Assembly: GCA_030653035.1 (NCBI GenBank)
Contig: JAUSAB010000085.1
Coordinates: 1 to 51,069, forward strand
DNA from: Desulfocapsaceae bacterium
Lineage (GTDB): Bacteria; Desulfobacterota; Desulfobulbia; Desulfobulbales; Desulfocapsaceae
Direction of reading: 5' to 3'
DNA length: 51,069 nt
Positions 14,963 to 24,083 of the stretch are shown in pieces. The notes beneath the pieces are model-generated. The model was not told the origin of the DNA, made no database searches, and worked only from the letters and a program-made list of their open reading frames with translations. Each line of letters starts with the position of its first letter. Position 1 is the first letter of the stretch. The position numbers and the translations under genes are program-made.

Positions 14963-17191
14963 ATGAACAGATTCTCCGCCTGCACCCTTTTTCTCCTTCT
15001 CAGCATTATACTTTCGTGCCATACGTCCGCTCTCGCCGAGCAGACACCACCCCGCAACCCGAATTCGGCCAAGGAATGTGCGATCTGTCACTACCGATGG
15101 ATCGACACTTTTTTCATTGATGGCAAGGGAACAGACCTGGTTCCCTATGAGAAGACAACCAAGGCCGTCGCCGAAACCGAAATGTGCTTTTCCTGCCATG
15201 ACGGCAGTGTGGCGGACTCCAGGGGAAAGGTCTACAGCGACCATCGCCATCCCATCAACAAACCGCCGCCCCCCGGTATGGAAATCCCGGCCATCTTCCC
15301 CCTGGACGACAAGGGAAACATGCAGTGCTTCACCTGCCATACCGCCCACGGCGTATCCAGCGAGATGGGGATAGAGAGGGCGGTCTTTGTCCGCACCCCC
15401 AACAATAACTCTTCCATGTGCATAATGTGTCACAAGGGCAAGGAAGGCGGCCCGGCTGTCGGCAACCATCCCCTTGGCACCATAAAACGTCCAATCCCCG
15501 AGAAGCTCCTCCGTCGAGGTGGTCTCAAGGGATCTGATAAGAATCAAATCATCTGCCAGACCTGCCATACGGTCCATGGTTCACCGTATGACAATTTCCT
15601 CGTGGACAACAACCGCGATTCGGCCCAACTCTGTCTCGACTGCCATGAAGAGAAGGGCGGCCTCTTGAACACCGGACATGACCTGCGGCGCACGGCAGCA
15701 AATTCAAAAAACAGCAAGGGCCAGACCCCGGAAAAGTCAGGGATATGCGGCGCCTGCCACCTGGTACATGGGGCAGAGAAAGTGGCCCTCTGGGCAAGAG
15801 AGCTTCCTAGCGACAGCAAAAACAGGACCCAGGACCTCTGTATCAGTTGTCATAACAGTCAGGGGCTGGCCCCTGAAAAGCTCCTCAAGGGGTACGCACA
15901 TCCCGTCAATATCTCGCTCAAAGACAAGGGGATGAATCCTGACTTGCCAGTCTATGATCTCAAGGGAAAGCGGGTCCCGTTCAAATCCCAGGAGGCACTC
16001 TTCACCTGCCCCACCTGCCATGACCCGCACCAGAGAGGAACAGACAGACAGGCGAAGATGACGCCTCCCCGTTCCAGTTTTCTTCGGGTAGAGGATGGTC
16101 AGCCGGAGAAGCTGTGCAGGCAGTGCCATGTGCAACAAGCCCGCATTGTCGGGAGCGATCATGATCTGCGGGGTACAGGACCCGCAACAAAAAATGAGAA
16201 GGGCCAGTCACCCATAGAGTCTGACGTGTGTGGCGTCTGCCATCTGGTGCACGGAGCGCAGACCGAGAAGTTGTGGGCCAGAAAGGTCCCTGAAAAGAGC
16301 ACCTTCCCGGCTCAGGATCTCTGCCTTACCTGTCACAAGAGCAAGGGGGAGGCCGGTAAAAAGGTGATCGGGGATCATTCGCATCCCGTTGATATTGATC
16401 CTGCCCAAAAGGGGATCAATACCAAGCTCCCCCTCTATGACAAGCAGGGAAAACGTGCCGAGAACGGAGTGATCGCCTGCCTCACCTGCCATAATCCCCA
16501 TCAATGGAATCCGGAAAAGCCAGGAGATCATGGCGGTAACAATCCAGAAGGCAACGCCCAAAACAGCTTTCTCCGGCTTGAGGTCGCACCAAGGCCCGTC
16601 TTGTGTGGTAATTGCCATGGGACCAAGGCATATGTGGAAAAGACCGACCACGATCTCACCGTAACCGCTCCGACAGCAAAAAATATCCTGGGCCAGACTG
16701 CAGCAGAGTCCGGAGTCTGCGGCGCCTGCCATATCATCCATAATGGAAAAAATAAGATACGGCTCTGGGGGCGTGACTACGGCGTTGGTAAAGGTGTCAT
16801 GGACAGGATGTGTAACAGCTGCCACAGTGAGGCAGGGTCGGGTAGCAGCAAGGTGCCCAAGGTATCCACTCACCCGGAAAAACAACTGATTGCCAATCCG
16901 GGAAGAAACATCAAGGGCAAGGAAAACTATTTTCCCCTGTTTGACAGGGCCACTGGGGCCTCCATTACCGTTGGCGATATAGCTTGCGCCTCATGCCATG
17001 ATGTCCATCAATGGGACCCGAAACAACCATTACCGGGCACAGGCAATAATCCCGAGGGCAAGGCCACCAACAGCTTTTTACGGATGCAGACCTACAACAT
17101 GATATGCAAGGATTGTCACGGCCTTGATTCGCTGTTCCGATTTAAATACTACCATGACAGTAAAAAAAGAAAACCCGTACCCGCCCCATAA
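14963..17191 (+). CDS. 18-haem secreted cytochrome c (paired CXXCH repeats)
   Basis: A 742-residue exported protein (signal MNRFSACTLFLLLSIILSC, ending near ALA) with 18 CXXCH motifs spread along the whole chain: CAICH, CFSCH, CFTCH, CIMCH, CQTCH, CLDCH, CGACH, CISCH, CPTCH, CRQCH, CGVCH, CLTCH, CLTCH, CGNCH, CGACH, CNSCH, CASCH, CKDCH. A roughly 170-residue module (CGxCHxxHG..LW, then CxxCH, HPV, CxxCHxPHQ, SFLR, CxxCH, HDL) recurs three times, so the protein arose by internal duplication. It most likely acts as a long electron wire in the periplasm or at the surface. An in-frame GTG at 14933 would add ten residues; the ATG gives a cleaner signal peptide, though neither start has a strong Shine-Dalgarno. 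It is last in the cluster. A cysteine in LSCHTSALA raises a lipoprotein possibility, weakly. Confidence 0.9.
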   Translation: MNRFSACTLFLLLSIILSCHTSALAEQTPPRNPNSAKECAICHYRWIDTFFIDGKGTDLVPYEKTTKAVAETEMCFSCHDGSVADSRGKVYSDHRHPINKPPPPGMEIPAIFPLDDKGNMQCFTCHTAHGVSSEMGIERAVFVRTPNNNSSMCIMCHKGKEGGPAVGNHPLGTIKRPIPEKLLRRGGLKGSDKNQIICQTCHTVHGSPYDNFLVDNNRDSAQLCLDCHEEKGGLLNTGHDLRRTAANSKNSKGQTPEKSGICGACHLVHGAEKVALWARELPSDSKNRTQDLCISCHNSQGLAPEKLLKGYAHPVNISLKDKGMNPDLPVYDLKGKRVPFKSQEALFTCPTCHDPHQRGTDRQAKMTPPRSSFLRVEDGQPEKLCRQCHVQQARIVGSDHDLRGTGPATKNEKGQSPIESDVCGVCHLVHGAQTEKLWARKVPEKSTFPAQDLCLTCHKSKGEAGKKVIGDHSHPVDIDPAQKGINTKLPLYDKQGKRAENGVIACLTCHNPHQWNPEKPGDHGGNNPEGNAQNSFLRLEVAPRPVLCGNCHGTKAYVEKTDHDLTVTAPTAKNILGQTAAESGVCGACHIIHNGKNKIRLWGRDYGVGKGVMDRMCNSCHSEAGSGSSKVPKVSTHPEKQLIANPGRNIKGKENYFPLFDRATGASITVGDIACASCHDVHQWDPKQPLPGTGNNPEGKATNSFLRMQTYNMICKDCHGLDSLFRFKYYHDSKKRKPVPAP

Positions 17192-17238
17192 GATACGCCA
17201 GGAACAGTTTTTAGATGGGCAGAGAAAAACCGTGATAA

Positions 17239-17286
17239 AAAGATTCTGAGCTTCGCCGGTCTGGCAAAGTACGCAGACTGGCCGGC
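17239..17286 (-). terminator. Possible terminator after the hybrid kinase gene
   Basis: Between the convergent 18-haem and kinase genes, 17255-17263 and 17274-17282 form a 9-bp stem with one G-T wobble. On the minus strand it is followed, after about ten bases, by tctttttatc. This is a weak intrinsic terminator for the kinase transcript; for the plus strand no T-run follows. Confidence 0.35.
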
Positions 17287-17316
17287 ACCACCACAAGGCA
17301 AGAAAAGCCCCCCTGG

Positions 17317-19941
17317 CTATGCGCCATTGAGAACCTTGCGGACGGTTGTGGCCAGCTCTTGCATGGAAAACGGTTTCTGGACGAAGGCCCCCCCCGCCTC
17401 CAGCACACCGTGATGCGCAATGATATCGGCAGTATAACCCGACATGAACAGAACTTTGATCCGCGGCAAAGAAGACAGCAACCTATTGGCCAGATCACGG
17501 CCATTCATCTCAGGCATGATGACATCCGACATCAACAGCCCTATTTCTCCAGCATGCTGTTGAGCCAGAAGCATGGCCTGATCGGGAGAGTCTGCTGCCA
17601 GCACAGTGTAACCAAGCCCCTCGAGCATCGCCGTCGTCATTCGCAAAATAGCAGGTTCATCCTCCACCAGCAGAATTGTCTCCTGACCACCAATGGCCGG
17701 CCCTGCAGGTTGTTCCGTCTGGACCTGCGCACCATTCCCCACATACCGAGGAAGATAGATCGTAAATGTCGTTCCCTGTCCGGGTTCGCTGTAGACATTG
17801 ACAAAACCGTTGTTCTGCTTGACAACACCATAAACCGTGGCCAGACCAAGGCCGGTGCCTTTGCCGACACCCTTGGTCGTAAAAAACGGTTCAAAGATAT
17901 GGCCCACTATTTCCTTGTCCATGCCACAGCCATTATCACTTATGGCAAGACGCACATAATCACCTGGATTAAAACCCAGATGGTTGGCGCAATAGGCCTC
18001 ATCAAAAACGCGATGGCCAGTCTCGATGGTGATTGTACCCACGTCATCAATGGCATCCCGGGCATTGATACAGAGATTGGCCAGAAGCTGATCAAACTGG
18101 GATGGATCCATCCTGACCGGCCACAGTCCCACCTGCGGCCACCAGACAAGACTGATATCCTCACCGATCAACCGTTGCAACATGGTGAGCATCCCGGCCA
18201 CAACCTCATTCAGATCCAGCGCTTTGGGGGCAACGATCTGCTTGCGGGCAAAGGCCAGCAGTTGCCGGGTTAGATCGGCGGACCGTTCAGCCGCCTTGCT
18301 GATCTCTATAAGATGAGCATTGAGCGGTGAAGCGGGATCCACTTGGCGCAGGGCAAGTTCCGTATGACCCATGATCACCCCCAGCATGTTATTAAAATCA
18401 TGGGCCACGCCGCCCGCCAATCGACCCACCGATTCCATCTTTTGGGCCTGCTGGAACTGGATCTCAAGTTTATCCTTCTCCTCCTCGGCCAGCTTGCGTT
18501 CGGTAATATCAACAAGGTCGCCGCGCCAACCCAGAAAACAGCCGGTTTCATCGTGGATCTCGGCACAGATATGGCTAACCCAACGAACCTCACCCGTCCT
18601 GGTGATGATTCGAAACTCCAGAGCCAGCAGTTTACCGGTCTCATCCACGGGGTGCACATGATGCTCCCAGCGCTCCCGGTCTTCGGGGTGGAAAAGCTCA
18701 TCCAGCAGGCCAGGATCGGCAAGAAATTTCTCCTCCGAATATCCGGTAAACTGGCGGCAGTTCTGAGAAACAAAGATCATTTTTTTTTCTGGCCCACGCC
18801 AGAAGATAAACTCGAAGCTAAACTCGGTGACGGTACGATAAATTTCCTCACTCTGCCGCAATTCCTCCTGCTGCCGGTCGAGTTTTCCGAGCATGACATT
18901 AAAGGCCTTGGCCAGAGTAGCGGTCTCATCTCCACCGGCGGCATGAAACAGCCGCGCCTCTCCCCTTTTGGCGTCAATCTCTTCCACATGCCGGGTAAAG
19001 GCCAGAAGTGAGTTGGTCAGATATTGACTGAAAAAACGGATAACCACAAAGGCCGCCAGGATGATGACCAGCATCCAGGCCAAAAGGATCTCAGCGGCAC
19101 GGATGAGCGGGGCATAAGCCTCAGCCTGGGGATAATTGGCGGCCAGGAGCCAGTTTTTCACCCGCAGACGCTTAAAGGAGGTGAGCATAGGTACCCCCTC
19201 GCGGCTGTGATTTTCATCGGTGCCCTCAAAACCCTGAAGCGCCCGGTCGAGCAAAGGGTTTTTCCCTGCAGGTATTTTTTTTAAGATCCTGTCCTTGTCC
19301 GGGTGCATAACCATGACCCTGTCCATCGTGGTCAGGTAAAGATAGCCGCTCTTGCCGATCTTTTTTTCCGAGAGTTTTCCCAGGATATTGGGCCTCATAA
19401 GATCAAGACTGCCGCCGAGAATGGCGATGATCTTACCCTCCTGGTTAAAGACCGGCGCGGTCATCATGATCACCGGATGTTTATGGGGTTGCGAAGAGAC
19501 ATAGGGATCGGAAATCACCGGGACAGAAGTGGCCAGGGTGTCTTTGATACAGGGACGGAAAGAAAAATCCAGTCCGCGGCGATTGGGGACAAATGGGGAT
19601 TCGGCAATGATCCGGCCTTCAGGGGAATAAAGAAAGATATGATTGTCAAAGGCGTCGTGCAGGCCGGGACGGTGATCAAGAAAATCCTGGGCCGTGTCTC
19701 CCGAAACAAGGGCCTCGGTGGAGACGATCGTGGCGGCAGAGACGAGCTGGGCATGGGCCAGAGACAACTTGTCATCCAGGGAACCCGCGATCTCAGTGAG
19801 CAGCAATTGCTGTTCCGTAGCAATAATTCCTTTGAGCTGCTGCTTGAACATACTGAGGAACAGAAAAGAAGTCGCCCCCATCAGACACAGGAGAACTAAG
19901 GAGATGGCAAGAGTCAGCCGGTTTTTCATGGTTATCTTCAT
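17317..19941 (-). CDS. Hybrid sensor histidine kinase (dCache-HAMP-PAS-HisKA-HATPase-REC)
   Basis: An 874-residue membrane kinase. An N-terminal membrane helix is followed by an extracytoplasmic double-Cache-type sensor (about 35-270; [51 protein letters not shown]). A second helix (about 278-300), HAMP, and one PAS domain with its C-terminal [12 protein letters not shown] come next. The H-box [19 protein letters not shown], the N/G boxes ([28 protein letters not shown]) and a C-terminal receiver with [13 protein letters not shown] complete it. This architecture senses small periplasmic ligands. The start at 19941 has an agggg site; an ATG at 19977 preceded by aggagg is possible. It faces the cytochrome cluster convergently. 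No separate output regulator lies beside it. Confidence 0.9.
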   Translation of the reverse strand: MKITMKNRLTLAISLVLLCLMGATSFLFLSMFKQQLKGIIATEQQLLLTEIAGSLDDKLSLAHAQLVSAATIVSTEALVSGDTAQDFLDHRPGLHDAFDNHIFLYSPEGRIIAESPFVPNRRGLDFSFRPCIKDTLATSVPVISDPYVSSQPHKHPVIMMTAPVFNQEGKIIAILGGSLDLMRPNILGKLSEKKIGKSGYLYLTTMDRVMVMHPDKDRILKKIPAGKNPLLDRALQGFEGTDENHSREGVPMLTSFKRLRVKNWLLAANYPQAEAYAPLIRAAEILLAWMLVIILAAFVVIRFFSQYLTNSLLAFTRHVEEIDAKRGEARLFHAAGGDETATLAKAFNVMLGKLDRQQEELRQSEEIYRTVTEFSFEFIFWRGPEKKMIFVSQNCRQFTGYSEEKFLADPGLLDELFHPEDRERWEHHVHPVDETGKLLALEFRIITRTGEVRWVSHICAEIHDETGCFLGWRGDLVDITERKLAEEEKDKLEIQFQQAQKMESVGRLAGGVAHDFNNMLGVIMGHTELALRQVDPASPLNAHLIEISKAAERSADLTRQLLAFARKQIVAPKALDLNEVVAGMLTMLQRLIGEDISLVWWPQVGLWPVRMDPSQFDQLLANLCINARDAIDDVGTITIETGHRVFDEAYCANHLGFNPGDYVRLAISDNGCGMDKEIVGHIFEPFFTTKGVGKGTGLGLATVYGVVKQNNGFVNVYSEPGQGTTFTIYLPRYVGNGAQVQTEQPAGPAIGGQETILLVEDEPAILRMTTAMLEGLGYTVLAADSPDQAMLLAQQHAGEIGLLMSDVIMPEMNGRDLANRLLSSLPRIKVLFMSGYTADIIAHHGVLEAGGAFVQKPFSMQELATTVRKVLNGA

Positions 19942-20033
19942 GAACAGAGCCCCTGATGAGCAGGGAAAACGCCCCATCCATGAGGCGCCTCCTGTACGTT
20001 ACAAACCGGGAAATGTTCAGAAGCACCCACAGA

Positions 20034-20369
20034 CTACCTAGGGTCTTCATAGAAAACATATGAAGTCGAATAATCACTGAACTCAAAATAAACCTTCTTT
20101 TCATTGACATCGACAACGCCATTCAGATTCTCGTCGAGAATGCCATAGCCAAAACGATAGGGACGTTCTTGTTTGCCATCGGTGGCAGTAGCGGTCGAGA
20201 GCTTATCGATCTTCAAAAAACGTTTCACCAGTTTCTCTCCGGCATAGACCTCAAGGACTCCGTTTGTTCCCGTCCAATTCTGCACCGCCCGGCCAAATTT
20301 ATTCTGCGTCTCCTGAGTACAACCGCCAAGGGCCAATAGGGCAAGAACAAGATAACATGTCACTTTCAT
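20034..20369 (-). CDS. Small predicted lipoprotein, function unknown
   Basis: A 111-residue protein starting MKVTCYLVLALLALGGC, with a lipobox (ALGGC) whose Cys is the predicted lipidated residue. A well-placed aaaggag site supports the ATG at 20369 rather than the longer frame from 20393. The mature part is rich in aromatic and acidic residues, with a patterned segment (YRFGYGILDENLNGVVDVNE, then VYFEFSDYSTSYVFYE). I believe similar small lipoproteins occur in gammaproteobacteria, but no function is known to me. It lies between the hybrid kinase and agmatinase genes on the same strand, with 92 bases separating it from the kinase start. The D.N.NG.VDVN stretch resembles a calcium-loop pattern, which is only suggestive. 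Confidence 0.7.
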   Translation of the reverse strand: MKVTCYLVLALLALGGCTQETQNKFGRAVQNWTGTNGVLEVYAGEKLVKRFLKIDKLSTATATDGKQERPYRFGYGILDENLNGVVDVNEKKVYFEFSDYSTSYVFYEDPR

Positions 20370-20425
20370 AATAATCTCCTTTGATGGTATCAACCAATGC
20401 GTTGAGACCGACTCTCCTCAACCCG

Positions 20426-20453
20426 CGACCTTCAGTCTTCAGCCTTGTTACGG
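20426..20453 (+). repeat. Dispersed CTTCAG repeat, copy A
   Basis: The intergenic motif ccttcagtcttcagcctt lies between the lipoprotein and agmatinase genes. Related copies are at 21533-21558, 24022-24049 (reverse orientation) and 34405-34430. Confidence 0.4.
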
Positions 20454-20465
20454 CAAGAACAGTCC

Positions 20466-21311
20466 CTACCGTGAAAAGATCATACTCAAAGCCCGGTAAA
20501 TAAGTTTTGCCGCCAGAAAGTCGGCGGCCGGACAGTGTGGCTGCGGCACCAGGCCGATCACATCCAGACCGACAATCCTTTTTTCACTGGCCACCTGACG
20601 AATAAGCCGGGTGAGCATATACCAATCAATCCCGCCAGGCTCCGGGCGTTCCACCGAGGGCATACAAGAGGGATCAAGGACATCAAGGTCAATGGTGACA
20701 TAGACGGTGTCACTGAGCATATCAAGGGCATCGCCCGCCGCGCTCACCCCGTGATAATGGAGATCACGGGCAAACACCATCCGATCCAGATCGACCTTGT
20801 CCCGCTCCTGGTGATCCATGCTGCGGACACCAATCTGCACGCACTCACACATCTCGTGCACCCGGGTCATGACACAGGAATTGCCATACCCGACCTCGGC
20901 TGAAATAGGGCGCAGGTCGGCATGGGCATCAAAATGGACGACACTCAACTCGCTGTAACGTTCCACTGCCGCTTGGATAAGCCCAATGCTCACCAGATGC
21001 TTGCCCCCCAAGCCCACCACCAGCTTGCCATCTCGAAAAAGGGGCGCCACCTGCTGCCGCACCTCATCAATCATATCAACGGGATTATCCCTGGGCAATG
21101 CCGGCGGTAAGGTGCAGATGCCCTGCCGATAAACCTCGAAATTGGTTTCAAGATCAAACAAGGTAAGACGGGAAGAGGCCTCCAGTATGGCCTGCGGCCC
21201 ACGATCAGAGCCTTTGAGCAGGGTGGCTGTCCCATCATAGGGGATGGGCAGGACAACGGTCTTAGCGGTTTTATATTCGGTATATTTTTGAGGAAGAGCA
21301 GCAAAATCCAT
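20466..21311 (-). CDS. speB: Agmatinase (ureohydrolase family)
   Basis: A 281-residue ureohydrolase, predicted to cleave agmatine to putrescine and urea with two Mn ions. Metal ligands are present: His in GLGGKH, the triad in HFDAHADLR, and DLD in TIDLDVLDPS. The C-terminal GLDVIGLVPQPHCPAADFLA matches the agmatinase subgroup rather than arginase or formiminoglutamase. The usual GGDHS block is GGKHLVS here; the ligand His is kept, and the Asp-to-Lys change is conservative in position only. The length is near the family norm (about 285-305). It lies on the same strand as potABCD, which suggests a local polyamine theme, although mscS intervenes. There is a gggtga site before the ATG. Confidence 0.88.
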   Translation of the reverse strand: MDFAALPQKYTEYKTAKTVVLPIPYDGTATLLKGSDRGPQAILEASSRLTLFDLETNFEVYRQGICTLPPALPRDNPVDMIDEVRQQVAPLFRDGKLVVGLGGKHLVSIGLIQAAVERYSELSVVHFDAHADLRPISAEVGYGNSCVMTRVHEMCECVQIGVRSMDHQERDKVDLDRMVFARDLHYHGVSAAGDALDMLSDTVYVTIDLDVLDPSCMPSVERPEPGGIDWYMLTRLIRQVASEKRIVGLDVIGLVPQPHCPAADFLAAKLIYRALSMIFSR

Positions 21312-21621
21312 AAAGTCACCCGTATTGCCATAAAAACGGCAGTTCCCCCTGCCGCAAGGTTACTGTCTCTGGGAACCTGGCTTGCCACATTGCAACACAA
21401 TTCAGGCCACCCAGGAAATCATCTTTCTCATTTCCCGCCAGAGACATCACTCGTACAGAACAATTTTTTATTCGTAACTTCCCGGGTAATAATGCTGAAG
21501 AACATCAATCATCTCATATTATTCTCCTGAAACGCCTTCAACCTTCAGCCTCTCCACCAGAGCAGCTCTTTTTACTCTATATCATCCCTGTTAAAATAAA
21601 AAGGACTGATATAGATATTCG
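21312..21621. other. Intergenic region between agmatinase and MscS genes
   Basis: 310 bases with no convincing frame. It carries one copy of the dispersed CTTCAG repeat (21533-21558) and otherwise AT-rich sequence (for example 21590-21612) where the speB promoter could lie, though no clear boxes are seen. No intrinsic terminator for mscS was identified. Confidence 0.4.
21533..21558 (+). repeat. Dispersed CTTCAG repeat, copy B
   Basis: This copy reads cgccttcaaccttcagcc followed by tctccacc. The final tccacc is shared with the copy at 34405-34430. Confidence 0.4.
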
Positions 21622-23973
21622 TTACCCGACGTTCTGCTCCTCACCCTTTTTGTCGGTTCCGTCCAATCCAGTCTGACTAGGAGCTGCAGCTATTTGTTGC
21701 AGAATCGCCAGCACTTCAGGCGAGATGGATTTAAGATGCAAATCGGTCTGCGGAAAGGGGATGGCAATCCCCGCCTCCTTGAATTTCCGGAACAGGGCAA
21801 AATAATAATCGCTGATCATACCCGTTTGGGCGTTAATCTGATGCATCCAACACCAGGGCCTGATCGAGAAATCCAGGCTGTTGTTGCCAAAACCCTCAAA
21901 AAAGATGCGCAGAGGATGGGCACTATCTTCTTTGGTAACCTTGACCTCCCGAGCCGCCTCTTCAGCTAGGCGGACCACCTCCGCCGGATCAGAATCATAG
22001 GAAACCCCAAAGGGAACTTTCAACCGACGCCAGTTATCTTCATAGGTCCAGGTATTGACCCGGCTGGACACAAGTTCGGAATTAGGGACAATGACATCCT
22101 CGCCATCAAAGGTCCTGACAACGGTGGCCCGAATCGAGATCTTTCTGACCTCACCTGTCACCCCTGTTTGCAGCTCCACGTAATCGCCAACCTGGATGGT
22201 CTGCTCGGTGAGCAGGATAATCCCACTGACAAAATTATTGGAGATGGTCTGCAGACCAAACCCCAGGCCCACACTGAGCGCCCCAAAGATCATGCCCAAC
22301 TGACTGACATTAAACCCGATGGTAGAAAGGATAATAAGGATACCGACAACCAGCGCCGCATAATAGACAAGGGTGGTCATTGAATTGACCGCCCCCGGCG
22401 TCATAGCCGTCTTCTCAGCTAAAAGATTTGCGGTCTTCCGGCGAATGACCTTGAGAAGCCGCAACCCAATCAGCACCAGGACAAGGACCTTGCAGATACT
22501 GATCAAGGTGATTGCTGTTTCACCAATGGTGATCAGGGGATAAAAAAGGATCGTACTGACCTGTTCCCATTTACTGGTCAGATAAGCCAGCCCCCAGGAA
22601 AGAAAGCGCTCACCACTGTCCATCCTGTTCAGCTGAAGCTGCAAGACAAACTCTATTTCTTCATGCAACTGACTCAGGTCATGAATATTATTGGAAAGAC
22701 CAAGAATAAAGACATCCAGATTCCCCGTTGTCTTTTCTGCCTGTTTGGCAAAGATCGTTTGCAAATCCCGACCACCGGAACGACCAATAGCCCCCACCTT
22801 ATTGGTCATGACAACCAGACGCTGGGTCAGATCCGCTCTTTTTTGCGTGGCCAGAGACAAATCCCGTACCAGTTCCTCTTTTTTTGCGGTCAGCTCTTCC
22901 CCTTTTTTCCGCCACTGTTCGACAAAAGCAGCGGGCTTTCCCCCAGTCGACATCTCAACATAGGCAGTAAGCCATTCCTGTTTGAACATCAGACCCTGGA
23001 TTGCCAGATCCAGATTCATCTTTTCCTGAATAATGGCCTTTTGCCGAAAGCTGATCGCCTCAAGCACCAACTCAAGCCTTTCCTTCTCGCTCTCCAGGGC
23101 GCTTGCCGCCATGTCGTCTTTTACCTCCAGACCCATGGCCGTAACAGCTTTATCCAGTTTTGATGCGGCAACCACGCTTTGCTTGTCCAGGTCTAAATGC
23201 TCGGCATTCAATCTGGCAAGACTGCTGACATGGCTCTCTTGCAGCGCATCCACCTTTTTTTTCAGCTCCGTAATATCATCCTTGCTGATCCGGAGTTGCC
23301 CAAAGACCTTCTCCGCCAAAGAGCTCGCCACCTTGACAACACCACGCACATCAGTCAAGGCCTTGTTCAGCTTCGGCCTTTTAAGCTGGAGGATGGCGTA
23401 TTCATGTTGCAGGCTCAAGATATGTGCCAGATTTTCATAGGCCTGATATCGGCTGCCATCCTCTGATTTCATCTGGACATACAAGGGCAACAAGGCTGTC
23501 AACTCATCCTTCAGGACAGCAATCCTGGCCTCCCCAGATCCAAGACTCTCCTCGTACAAGCCAAGTTGCCGCGCAACTTTCTGCTGAAAAGAGACCACTT
23601 CCTCAAATACGGCAAGATTGTACGGAGGGGAGCCGGGAGCCGGCACCTGCATTGGCGGGAATTCCGGTCTGGCCAGCTCCGCCTGCAAGTTTTTCAACTG
23701 AAAGGAGAGGCCCTGAAACAGCTCGAGCAGGGCAGTAAAAACAATCGTCTCCTTCTCCTCTTTCTTTTTCTCCATATCCGTGGTGATCAAGGCAATAAGG
23801 CCATCAACCTGGGTCTGCCGCTTGCCGATAAATACGACAATCTCTTCCGCTTTCCCCTGATACAGCTGTGTTTCAAGGGGAGCAGGGATATCCGGCAGCT
23901 CAGCGTGAGCAGATGAAAAAAAGCAGAGGACAGCAAGCAGAAGAGAGAAGGAGGAAAAACGGATGATTCGCAT
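21622..23973 (-). CDS. Large MscS-family mechanosensitive channel
   Basis: A 783-residue protein: signal peptide (about 1-24), a long periplasmic region of predicted helices and coiled coils (about 30-440), then membrane helices (about 470-610) leading into the conserved MscS pore and beta domain. The pore helix reads IFGALSVGLGFGLQTISNN, followed by FVSGIILLTEQTIQVGDYVE and VPNSELVSSRVNTW. Large MscS relatives with periplasmic extensions (MscK-like, YbdG/YnaI-like) release osmolytes on hypo-osmotic shock. The extension makes it closer to the MscK architecture than to minimal MscS, though it is shorter than E. coli MscK. It lies between speB and potD on the same strand, 110 bases after potD, and could share a transcript. 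Confidence 0.9.
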   Translation of the reverse strand: MRIIRFSSFSLLLAVLCFFSSAHAELPDIPAPLETQLYQGKAEEIVVFIGKRQTQVDGLIALITTDMEKKKEEKETIVFTALLELFQGLSFQLKNLQAELARPEFPPMQVPAPGSPPYNLAVFEEVVSFQQKVARQLGLYEESLGSGEARIAVLKDELTALLPLYVQMKSEDGSRYQAYENLAHILSLQHEYAILQLKRPKLNKALTDVRGVVKVASSLAEKVFGQLRISKDDITELKKKVDALQESHVSSLARLNAEHLDLDKQSVVAASKLDKAVTAMGLEVKDDMAASALESEKERLELVLEAISFRQKAIIQEKMNLDLAIQGLMFKQEWLTAYVEMSTGGKPAAFVEQWRKKGEELTAKKEELVRDLSLATQKRADLTQRLVVMTNKVGAIGRSGGRDLQTIFAKQAEKTTGNLDVFILGLSNNIHDLSQLHEEIEFVLQLQLNRMDSGERFLSWGLAYLTSKWEQVSTILFYPLITIGETAITLISICKVLVLVLIGLRLLKVIRRKTANLLAEKTAMTPGAVNSMTTLVYYAALVVGILIILSTIGFNVSQLGMIFGALSVGLGFGLQTISNNFVSGIILLTEQTIQVGDYVELQTGVTGEVRKISIRATVVRTFDGEDVIVPNSELVSSRVNTWTYEDNWRRLKVPFGVSYDSDPAEVVRLAEEAAREVKVTKEDSAHPLRIFFEGFGNNSLDFSIRPWCWMHQINAQTGMISDYYFALFRKFKEAGIAIPFPQTDLHLKSISPEVLAILQQIAAAPSQTGLDGTDKKGEEQNVG

Positions 23974-24021
23974 AAGGGCAAGTTCTCATAAGAGATGAAA
24001 GGAACGACTCATATTGTCAGG

Positions 24022-24071
24022 ATGAAGGTTGATAGACTGAAGACTGAAAAGATCTTCAACCTATCAACCTT
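24022..24071. repeat. Nested hairpin between potD and mscS (repeat copy C)
   Basis: A perfect 11-bp inverted repeat, aaggttgatag at 24025-24035 against ctatcaacctt at 24061-24071, encloses a second small stem (gaaga/tcttc). Its internal sequence read on the minus strand (cagtcttcagtctatcaacc) matches the dispersed CTTCAG repeat. No T-run follows on the minus strand, so it is more likely a repeat or an mRNA-stability hairpin than a terminator of potABCD. Confidence 0.5.
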
Positions 24072-24083
24072 AACACCTGGGAT

